Shown: positions 57,401-64,000 of the stretch, one piece after another
Numbering within the stretch: position 1 is the first letter of the stretch
How the letters are laid out: each line of letters starts with the position of its first letter
Source: Streptomyces cavernae
GTDB lineage: Bacteria > Actinomycetota > Actinomycetes > Streptomycetales > Streptomycetaceae
Direction of reading: 5' to 3'
Assembly: GCF_004023625.1 (NCBI RefSeq)
Contig: NZ_RPDJ01000016.1
Span: 1-64,000 of the forward strand
DNA length: 64,000 bases
Made by a program: the position numbers and the translations under genes
Notes under the pieces: generated by a model
Seen by the model: the letters and a program-made list of their open reading frames with translations, nothing else
Database searches by the model: none
Told to the model about the DNA's origin: nothing

Positions 57401-58793
57401 TTACGGCAGCACTCCGAGCAAGGCCTCCAGTGCCCCCGTCCAGGCGTGTTCCGGTGGTGTTCCGTAGCCGACGACCAGGGCGTCGCGCGGTTCGGTGAGG
57501 AGGGCGTCGGGGTGACGGTAGTGGTCCAGTCCGTGTACCGCGAGCCCCTGCCAGGCGGCGGAGCGCACCACCGGCCGCTCCGTGCCGGGCGGCAGCCGCA
57601 GCACCGCGTGCAGCCCGGCCGCGATCCCGGTGGCGCGGACCTCGGGGGCGTGCTCGGCCAGGGCCGCGACCAGGGCGTCGCGGCGGCGCCGGTAGCGGAG
57701 GCGGGTGGCGCGGATGTGCCGGTCGTAGGCGCCGGAGGTGATGAACTCGGCGAGCGTCAGCTGGTTCAGTGCGCTGCAGGACCAGTCGGTGCCGCCCTTC
57801 ACGGCGAGGACCTCGTCGAGGAGGGCGGGCGGGACCACCATCCAGCCGAGACGCAGCCCGGGGGCGAGCGACTTGCTGGCGGTGCCGAAGTAGACGACCC
57901 GGTCCGGGTCCAGACCCTGCAGGGCGCCGACCGGCTGGCGGTCGTAGCGGAACTCGCCGTCGTAGTCGTCCTCCAGGACCACCCCACCGGTCCGCCGCGC
58001 CCAGTCGACGACGGCCGCCCGCCGTTCGGGGCGCAGGGGCACGCCCGTGGGGAACTGGTGCGCGGGGGTGAGCAGCACGGCGGGGGCCGCCAGGTCCTCC
58101 ACCCCGGGTCCCGAGTTCGTCGAGGCCCAGCGGAGTCGTCCGCAGACCCGTCCTGACCAGCAGGCCCCAGTGGGCGTCCAGGCCGTAGGACTCCACCGCG
58201 ATCTCATGGACTCCGCGTTGCCGCAGTGCCCGGCTGAGGAGCATCAGGCCGTGGGCGAATCCGGCGGAGATCACGATCCGCTCCGGATCGGGGCGGACTC
58301 CGCGGGCGCGGGACAGGTAGTCCGTGAGGGCCGCGCGCAGTTCTGGTCGGCCACGGGGATCGCCGTAGCCGAGTGCCTCGTTGGGGGCCGCGGTCAGGGC
58401 CCGGCGGGCGGCCTTCAGCCACTCCGTGCGGGGGGAGGAGCCGAGGTCCGGCGCCCCGGGGACCAGATCGTAGGCGGGTCGGCCGGGAGTACGGGCCGGG
58501 GTGGTCGGGCCGGTCGCCGGGGACACGACGGTCCGTTCGGCCACCCGGGTGCCCGAGCCCTGGCGCGCGGTGAGCCAGCCCTCGGCGACAAGGTCGGTGT
58601 ATGCGTCGGCGACGGTGTTGCGCGCCATGCCCAGGTCGGCGGCCAGGGAACGGGAGGAGGGCAGCCGGGTGCCGGGGGCCAGCCGACCGGTGCGGACCGC
58701 CTCCCGGAGCGCGCCGGTCAGTCCGCGGCGCAGACCGGTGCCGGTCGGTTCCAGGTGCAGGTCGACGCCCAAAGTGGCCCAGCGTTTCGCCAT
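57401..58793 (-). pseudogene. PdxR/MocR-type GntR-aminotransferase regulator, frameshifted
   Basis: Two frames together make a full MocR/PdxR regulator. The N-terminal frame has a GntR winged helix (AVRTGRLAPGTRLPSSRSLA, MARNTVADAYTDLVAEGWL) and the start of the aminotransferase domain (NEALGYGDPRGRPELRAALT, IVISAGFAHGLMLLSRALRQ). The C-terminal frame continues it with VVLEDDYDGEFRYDRQPVGA and the PLP-Lys region VYFGTASKSLAPGLRLGWMV. They are joined by one extra base in the four-C run at 58102-58105 (plus strand); removing it restores a 463-residue protein. It could be a real mutation or a base-calling error. Functional relatives control pyridoxal or GABA genes. Confidence 0.82.
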
Positions 58794-58928
58794 GGAAATG
58801 GACCATACCCCTGGGCCGAACCGCACGTACGGTGGTCCGCATGACGACGGATCACGCCCCCGAACCCACACCCCGGGTGAGTCACCGGATCCCGATCCCG
58901 CGGGAAGTGCGGGGTGGGTGAACGCGGA

Positions 58929-59651
58929 GTGGTGAACAAGGTCGAGGTGTTCCGCGCCCTCCACCACGGCAGGACTCCGGACGACCCCCTCGTGCTGCCC
59001 GGCCCCTGGGACGCGGCCGCCGCGCGCGTCCTCGCCGAGACCGGCTTCCCCGCGCTCGCGACACCCAGCGCCGGGATCGCGGACTCGCTCGGCTACACGG
59101 ACGGGGGCGTGCCCGCCGAGGAGATGTTCGCGGCCGTCGCGCGGATCGCCCGGGCCGTCGACGTGCCGGTCTCGGCGGACCTCGAGGACGGCTACGGGCT
59201 CGCGCCGAAGGAACTGGTGGATCGGTTGCTGGAGACGGGCGCCGTGGGCTGCAACCTGGAGGACTCGCACCGGGGTGTCCTCAAGGATCCGCGGCAGCAC
59301 GCCGACTGGCTCGCGGAGGTACGGGCCGCCGCGGGCGACCGGCTGTTCCTCAACGCCCGGATCGACACTTTCGCACGAGGCGTCGCCGATCCCGAACGAG
59401 CCCTGGAACGGGCCGCGTTGTACGTCGCCGCCGGCGCCGACTGCGTGTACCCGATCCACGCCCCGGCCGGCAGGCTGCCGCTGCTGCGGGCCGGGATCCG
59501 GGGGCCGATCAACGTCATGGGACGACTGGACGGGGAAGGCCCCTCGCCCACCGAACTCGGTGAACTCGGGGCCAGCCGGGTCACGTTCGGGCCGGGGCTC
59601 CAGCGACGCGCGGTGGCCGTGCTGCGCGATATCGCGGCGGGGCTGCGTTGA
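58929..59651 (+). CDS. Isocitrate lyase/PEP mutase family protein
   Basis: A protein of about 240 residues of the isocitrate lyase/PEP mutase superfamily, which makes or breaks C-C or P-C bonds next to a carboxylate. Signatures: LVLPGPWDAAAARVLAETGF, ALATPSAGIADSLGYTDGG, VPVSADLEDGYG, GCNLEDSHRGVLKD and LFLNARIDTFARG. The metal-binding Asp/Glu and His are therefore present, but the KKCGH-type isocitrate lyase motif is not seen; oxaloacetate decarboxylase or methylisocitrate-lyase-like activity is possible. The start is one of GTG 58914, 58929 or 58932. It is divergent, 135 bp from the frameshifted regulator, its likely former controller. Confidence 0.9.
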   Translation: MVNKVEVFRALHHGRTPDDPLVLPGPWDAAAARVLAETGFPALATPSAGIADSLGYTDGGVPAEEMFAAVARIARAVDVPVSADLEDGYGLAPKELVDRLLETGAVGCNLEDSHRGVLKDPRQHADWLAEVRAAAGDRLFLNARIDTFARGVADPERALERAALYVAAGADCVYPIHAPAGRLPLLRAGIRGPINVMGRLDGEGPSPTELGELGASRVTFGPGLQRRAVAVLRDIAAGLR

Positions 59652-59666
59652 GACGCCGTGCCTGGG

Positions 59667-59830
59667 CCGCCCCTGCGCCGCGCCGGACCGGCCCAACTGG
59701 GGCCCTGCGCCCTGCCGGACGGCCCAACGCGGGGCCCTGCGCCATACCGGACCGCCCTGCGCGGCACCGGGCCGGCCCTGCGCGTACCGGACCGGACCGG
59801 TGCGCCACCGGACCGCCCCTGCGCCGGTCC
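59667..59830. repeat. Degenerate ~20-bp GC-rich tandem array
   Basis: About seven diverged units resembling GCCCTGCGCCnTACCGGACC fill the space between the PEP-mutase-family gene and the convergent ABC binding-protein gene. Units vary from 18 to 22 bases. Several short frames cross it, all low-complexity; none is called. It may act as a barrier between convergent transcripts. Confidence 0.7.
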
Positions 59831-59831
59831 G

Positions 59832-60788
59832 TCAGGACAGCCACTTCCTCCACACGGACTCGTGACCGTCCACCCACTTCTTCGCCGCCTCCTCCGGTGT
59901 CATCTTCTGGTCGGCGATCAGCAGCGAGACCTGGTTCTGGTCCTCCGTGGTCCACTCGAAGTTCTTCAGGAAGGCCGCCGCCCGGCCGCCGGAGCGGGCG
60001 AACTTCGCGTTGAGGTACTTCTGGAGGGGCGTGTGCGGGTAGGCGCACGCGACCTTCTCGGGGTCGGCGTCGCAGCCCTCCTTGTACGGCGGCAGCTTCA
60101 CCTCCGTCATGGGAACCTTCCGGAAGAGCCACTGCGGGGCGTACCAGTACGTGAGGAAGGGCTTCCGCTCCTTCGCGAACTGCCTGATCTGGGTGATCTG
60201 CGCCGCCTCGGAACCGGCGAAGACGACCTGGTAGTCGAGGTCCAGATTCTGCACCAGCGCCTTGTCGTTGGTGACGTAGGACGGGGAGCCGTCCAGCAGC
60301 TGGCCCTTGCCGCCGCTCTCCGGGGTGCGGAGCTGGTCGGCGTACTTGTTCAGGTTCTTCCAGTTCGTGACGTCCGGGTGTGCCTTGGCGAAGTACGTGG
60401 GCACGAACCAGCCGATGTGGCCGGTGACCCCGAGGCCGCCGCCGCGGGCGATGGTCTTCTTGTCGGCGACGTAGCGCTGTTCCTGCTCCGGGTGGCCCCA
60501 GTCCTCCAGGATCGCGTCGACACGGCCCTGGCTGAGCGCGTCCCACGCCGGCACCTCGTCGACCTGGACGGTGTCGACGCGGTAGCCCAGTTCGTGTTCG
60601 AGGAGGTACTGCGCCACCGCCACATTTGCCTGAGCGCCCACCCAGGACTGCACGGACAGCGTCACGGTCCTGGCGCCCTGGGCGTTCGCGAAGGGCGAGG
60701 TCTGCTTGGTCATGTCGGCGGCGCCGCAGCCGGTGAGCACCAGCAGGGAGCAGCCGGCCGCCATCACGGCCTTCGTACGCGTACGCAT
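59832..60788 (-). CDS. Glycine betaine-type ABC transporter binding lipoprotein
   Basis: A 318-residue lipoprotein of the OpuAC/ProX family capturing quaternary amines such as glycine betaine, proline betaine or choline. The lipobox LVLTGC places the lipid Cys at 21. The substrate-binding domain includes SWVGAQANVAVAQYLLEHEL, DAILEDWGHPEQEQRYVADK, LTYWYAPQWLFRKVPMTEVK and a C-terminal helix. Aromatic residues typical of the amine box (W49, W97 region, W212-W216 region) are present. It is last in the operon, one base after the permease stop. Confidence 0.9.
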   Translation of the reverse strand: MRTRTKAVMAAGCSLLVLTGCGAADMTKQTSPFANAQGARTVTLSVQSWVGAQANVAVAQYLLEHELGYRVDTVQVDEVPAWDALSQGRVDAILEDWGHPEQEQRYVADKKTIARGGGLGVTGHIGWFVPTYFAKAHPDVTNWKNLNKYADQLRTPESGGKGQLLDGSPSYVTNDKALVQNLDLDYQVVFAGSEAAQITQIRQFAKERKPFLTYWYAPQWLFRKVPMTEVKLPPYKEGCDADPEKVACAYPHTPLQKYLNAKFARSGGRAAAFLKNFEWTTEDQNQVSLLIADQKMTPEEAAKKWVDGHESVWRKWLS

Positions 60789-60789
60789 G

Positions 60790-62730
60790 TCACGCTCCCT
60801 CTTTCGCGCGCCGCTGAGTCGGCTGGGTCACCCGGTCGAGCATCAGACCGAGGCAGACGATGGCCGCTCCGGCGACCAGACCGGTCGCCAGGTCGCCCTG
60901 GGCGAGCCCGAAGACGACGTCGTAGCCGAGGGCGCCACCGCCGACCAGGCCGCCGATGATGACGACGGCGAGGACCAGCACCACGCCCTGGTTGACGGCG
61001 AGCAGCAGGGCCGGCCGGGCCAGCGGCAGCTGGACCTGGCGCAGTTGCTGTCCGCTGCCGGCGCCGAGCGAGCGCGCGGACTCGAGTGCGGCCGGGTCGA
61101 CCGAGCGCAGCCCCTGGGTCGTGATGCGGACGACGGCGGGCAGCGCGTAGACGACGGCCGCGGCGACGGCGGGTGCGCGGCCAACACCGAACAGGGCCAC
61201 CACCGGGATCAGGTACACGAACTGCGGCATCGTCTGGAAGACGTCCAGGACGGGGCGCAGCAGCCGTTCGACGCGTGCGCTGCGGGCCGCCGCGACGCCC
61301 GTCGCGAACCCGAGCACCAGCGTCACGGCGACCGCGGCGAGGACCTGGGACAGCGTGTCCAGCGACGGGTTCCACAGCCCGAGCACACCGATCGCGGCCA
61401 TCGCGAGGACCGCGGTCAGGGCGGTGCGCCAGGTGCCGATGAGCCAGGCCAGCGCCGCGACGATCAGCAGGACCGACCACCAGGGCAGCCACTGCAGTCC
61501 GTCGCGCAGCGGATCGAGGACCCAGGTGGTGAAGTGGCCCGCCCAGTCGGCGGTGCCGCCGATGTAGGGCACGCCGGAGTAGAGGTGCGCGGTCATCCAG
61601 TCGACGGCGCGGTTCACCGGCTCGGCGATGTTCACGGCCCAGGGCTCGGGCCATTCCAGTCGGCCGGTGAAGCGGCCCGCGAGGGCGACCGCCACGGCCG
61701 CCAGGAGGGCGAGCGCCCACCGCGTCGCACCGCCGCGCGAGTCGTCGAGCGCGGCCGCCGCTCCCGTCACCCGGTCCAGCACGACCGCCAGCAGCACGAT
61801 CGGGATGCCCGCGGCGAGCGCGGCGCCGACGTCCACGGAGGCCAGTGCCTGGTAGACCCGGTCACCGAGGCCGCCCGCCCCGATCACCGACGCGATGACC
61901 GCCATGGACAGGGCCATCATGATGGTCTGGTTGACGCCGAGGAGGAGTTCCTTGCGGGCCAGTGGGATGCGCGCGGTCAGCAGTCGCTGGGGGCCGGTCG
62001 CACCCAGGGACGCCACCGCCTCCATCACGCCCCGGTCCGCGTCGCGCAGTCCCAGCGCGGTGAGCCGGGCCATGGGCGGGGCCGCGTAGACGACGGTGGC
62101 GAGGACTGCCGCCGGGACGCCGATGCCGAAGACGAGCACGACCGGCAGGAGGTAGGCGAAGGCCGGCAGCACCTGCATGGTGTCCAGGACGGGACGCAGC
62201 GCCCGGTGCGTGCGGTCCGAGAGCCCCGCCGCGAGACCGAGCACCGCCCCCACGACCACGGAGGCCGCGACGGCGATCACCATCAGCGCGAGGGTCTGCA
62301 TGGTGGGGATCCACATGCCGAGCAGTCCGCAGGCGAGGAACGCGACCGCCGTGCCCAGCGCCAGGCGCACGCCGGCGACCCGCCAGGCGACGGCCGCCGA
62401 CACGGCCGTGACGCCGGCCCAGCCCGCGGCGAGCAGGACGAGGTAGACGGCGCGCACGGAGAGGACGACCGCGTTGCTGATGTGGCCGAAGAAGTAGAGG
62501 AACAGCGGGTGGCCGTCCCGGTTGTCGATGATCCAGTCGCTGGCCCGGCCCAGGGGTTCGGAGAGGTCCACGGTGAGGGCGTCCGGCCAGGTGCCGCTCG
62601 CCCAGCGGGCGTTGGCCAGCGGCACGAGGACGGCCGCCGCCACGGCCAGGAGGGCGAGCTTCGCCGTGGCCCGGTGCTTGAGGAAGCCGGGTATGCCGGT
62701 GCGCGGGAGGGCAGCACTGACGGTGGCCAT
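60790..62730 (-). CDS. Double ProW/OpuAB-type ABC permease (fused)
   Basis: A 646-residue permease with two complete BPD_transp_1 domains in one chain. Each carries an EAA-type ATPase contact: EAVASLGATGPQRLLTARIP near 255 and ESARSLGAGSGQQLRQVQLP near 555. Each also has the VLDxxQxxPxFxYLxPVVxxFG signature (VLDTMQVLPAFAYLLPVVLV; VLDVFQTMPQFVYLIPVVAL). The usual permease of this family has one domain and acts as a homodimer, so this is a tandem fusion. It overlaps the ATPase gene by one base (TGATG) and precedes the binding protein. Confidence 0.93.
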   Translation of the reverse strand: MATVSAALPRTGIPGFLKHRATAKLALLAVAAAVLVPLANARWASGTWPDALTVDLSEPLGRASDWIIDNRDGHPLFLYFFGHISNAVVLSVRAVYLVLLAAGWAGVTAVSAAVAWRVAGVRLALGTAVAFLACGLLGMWIPTMQTLALMVIAVAASVVVGAVLGLAAGLSDRTHRALRPVLDTMQVLPAFAYLLPVVLVFGIGVPAAVLATVVYAAPPMARLTALGLRDADRGVMEAVASLGATGPQRLLTARIPLARKELLLGVNQTIMMALSMAVIASVIGAGGLGDRVYQALASVDVGAALAAGIPIVLLAVVLDRVTGAAAALDDSRGGATRWALALLAAVAVALAGRFTGRLEWPEPWAVNIAEPVNRAVDWMTAHLYSGVPYIGGTADWAGHFTTWVLDPLRDGLQWLPWWSVLLIVAALAWLIGTWRTALTAVLAMAAIGVLGLWNPSLDTLSQVLAAVAVTLVLGFATGVAAARSARVERLLRPVLDVFQTMPQFVYLIPVVALFGVGRAPAVAAAVVYALPAVVRITTQGLRSVDPAALESARSLGAGSGQQLRQVQLPLARPALLLAVNQGVVLVLAVVIIGGLVGGGALGYDVVFGLAQGDLATGLVAGAAIVCLGLMLDRVTQPTQRRAKEGA

Positions 62731-64000
62731 CAGCCGACCCCCTCACCGGGCTCGGCACCGGTGTCCTGGTCCGGCGCCGCGGGTGCCGGTGCCGCGGGCC
62801 GGGGAGCGGCGGACGCCGCGGGGCCCGGGGCCGCACGGTCCGCTGCCGCTGGGCCCAACGCAGCGGGGTCCGCAGTCGCCGGGCCCAGGGCCGCACGGTC
62901 CTGCACCGCCGTGCCCAGCGCCGCGCGGGCCCGTGCCGCCGCGTGGGCCACGCGTGCCTCCGCCGCCGCCTCAGCGTCGGTCCCGCTGTGAGCGGACGCG
63001 GCGGCCGTCCCCGCCACCACTCCCAGCAGGGTCTCCGGGTCCACGATCCCGAGGCAGCGTCCGTTGTCCACGACCCGGGCCGGCATGCCCGCCCGGGCCA
63101 CCGCTTCGATGGCCTCGGAGACCGTGGCGTCCGGGGACACCGCCGGTCCGCCGCCCGCCTCCTCCGCGGCGGCGGCCCGCATCGCGGTGCGGACCGTCAT
63201 GACCTGCTCGCGCGGCACCTCTCGTACGAACTCGCGTACGTAGTCGTCCGCGGGCGAGCCGACGATCTCCTCGGGGGTGCCCAGCTGCACGATCTCGCCG
63301 TCGCGCATCAGGGCGATGCGGTCGCCGAGTTTGAGGGCCTCGTTCAGGTCGTGGGTGATGAACACCATCGTGCGGCCCTCCTCGCGGTGCAGCCGGACGA
63401 CCTCGTCCTGCATGTCGCGCCGGATCAGCGGGTCGAGGGCGCTGAACGGCTCGTCGAAGAGCAGGACCTCGGGGTCGACGGCCAGTGCCCGGGCCAGTCC
63501 CACACGTTGCTGCTGGCCGCCGGAGAGCTGGGCTGGGCGGCGTTGTTCCATGCCCTCCAGACCCACCTTCTCGACGACCTCCTGAGCCTTGGCGCGCCGC
63601 TCGCTCCTGCCGACGCCCTGGATCTCCAGGCCGTAGGCCACGTTGTCGAGGACGGAGCGGTGCGGCAGCAGGCCGAAGTGCTGGAAGACCATGGCGGCTC
63701 GGTGACGGCGCAGTTCGCGCAGCCGGGTCTTGTTCATGGCGAGCACGTCCTCGCCGTCGATGGCGAGCGTGCCGCAGGTCGGCTCGATCAGCCGGGTCAG
63801 ACAGCGCACCAGCGTGGACTTGCCGGAGCCGGACAGGCCCATGACGACGAAGACCTCGCCCTTGCGCACGTCGAAGCTGACATCGCGGACGGCGGCGGTG
63901 CAGCCGGTGCGGGAACGCAGTTCGGCGGGGGCGAGCTCGGTCAGCTCCGGGTCGGCGGGGACCCGGTCGGCCTTCGGTCCGAAGACCTTCCACAGCCCGT
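62730..64000 (-). CDS. Glycine betaine/proline-type ABC transporter ATPase (5' end missing)
   Basis: The first gene of the operon; its start lies beyond the right edge. The visible 423 codons include Walker A GLSGSGKSTLV, Q-loop VFQHFGLLPHRS, signature QLSGGQQQRVGLARAL, Walker B EVLLFDEPFSALDP and H-loop TMVFITHDLNEALK. C-terminally there is a CBS-like region (VREVPREQVMTVRTAMRAA, PARVVDNGRCLGIVDPETLL). The last ~100 residues are Ala/Pro/Gly-rich repeats (AALGPAAADRAAPGPA), unlike usual ProV/OpuAA. Upstream of the Walker A, GLWKVFGPKADRVP is the expected N-terminal strand. Confidence 0.93.
   Translation of the reverse strand, partial: GLWKVFGPKADRVPADPELTELAPAELRSRTGCTAAVRDVSFDVRKGEVFVVMGLSGSGKSTLVRCLTRLIEPTCGTLAIDGEDVLAMNKTRLRELRRHRAAMVFQHFGLLPHRSVLDNVAYGLEIQGVGRSERRAKAQEVVEKVGLEGMEQRRPAQLSGGQQQRVGLARALAVDPEVLLFDEPFSALDPLIRRDMQDEVVRLHREEGRTMVFITHDLNEALKLGDRIALMRDGEIVQLGTPEEIVGSPADDYVREFVREVPREQVMTVRTAMRAAAAEEAGGGPAVSPDATVSEAIEAVARAGMPARVVDNGRCLGIVDPETLLGVVAGTAAASAHSGTDAEAAAEARVAHAAARARAALGTAVQDRAALGPATADPAALGPAAADRAAPGPAASAAPRPAAPAPAAPDQDTGAEPGEGVG

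Overview
This is a very GC-rich window with the gene content and codon usage of a Streptomyces-type actinomycete. Pointers are the long low-complexity Pro/Gly/Ala linkers, frequent GTG starts, XRE/DUF5753 plus DUF397 pairs, many ECF sigma factors, and a core order (sdhCDAB, a dac/small membrane protein/metallophosphoesterase cluster, trpS, glyA, a ProXWV-type transporter) that I recall as the same general region of the S. coelicolor chromosome. No rRNA, tRNA or CRISPR array was seen. Both ends cut genes: a methylmalonyl-CoA-mutase-type large subunit on the left (5' end present) and a glycine-betaine-type ABC ATPase on the right (5' end missing).

Layout. 0-9 kb: mutase fragment, a lipoprotein L,D-transpeptidase, two tandem paralogous ECF sigma/membrane-partner modules separated by degenerate tandem-repeat arrays, and a large secreted PGRP-type amidase with FG-GAP repeats. 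9-17 kb: two small hypothetical genes, a GH20 hexosaminidase, an OHCU decarboxylase, the succinate dehydrogenase operon and a Uma2 nuclease-like gene. 17-25.5 kb: a TM2/DUF2752/TM2 cluster, a DUF4132 gene preceded by a small MoaD/ubiquitin-like protein ending in Gly-Gly, a decayed HigB toxin with its intact HigA partner, an XRE/DUF5753-DUF397 pair, and small unknown genes. 25.4-37.2 kb: a large Rhs/YD-repeat polymorphic toxin with a Hint domain and a GIY-YIG-like tip, its candidate immunity gene, and a divergent DNRLRE/FG-GAP surface protein.

37-46.4 kb: second Uma2, VOC protein, an apparent TetR-controlled operon with two perfect operator palindromes, an MMPL transporter with a C-terminal carboxypeptidase-regulatory-like domain, and a divergent two-component system. 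46.5-64 kb: metallophosphoesterase, SCO4848-type membrane protein, D-Ala-D-Ala carboxypeptidase, YihY, 2H phosphoesterase, trpS, a third sigma/membrane-partner pair followed by a MITE-like element, glyA, a frameshifted PdxR/MocR regulator divergent from a PEP-mutase/isocitrate-lyase family gene, a GC-rich repeat array, and the ABC transporter operon.

Themes: cell-envelope work (L,D-transpeptidase, amidase, hexosaminidase, carboxypeptidase), envelope sensing (three sigma/membrane-partner pairs, one two-component system), and conflict functions (Rhs toxin, decayed HigBA, candidate immunity genes) concentrated between about 22 and 37 kb, where local base composition also falls around the toxin tip. 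The least familiar item is the DiGly-ending beta-grasp protein translationally coupled to DUF4132.
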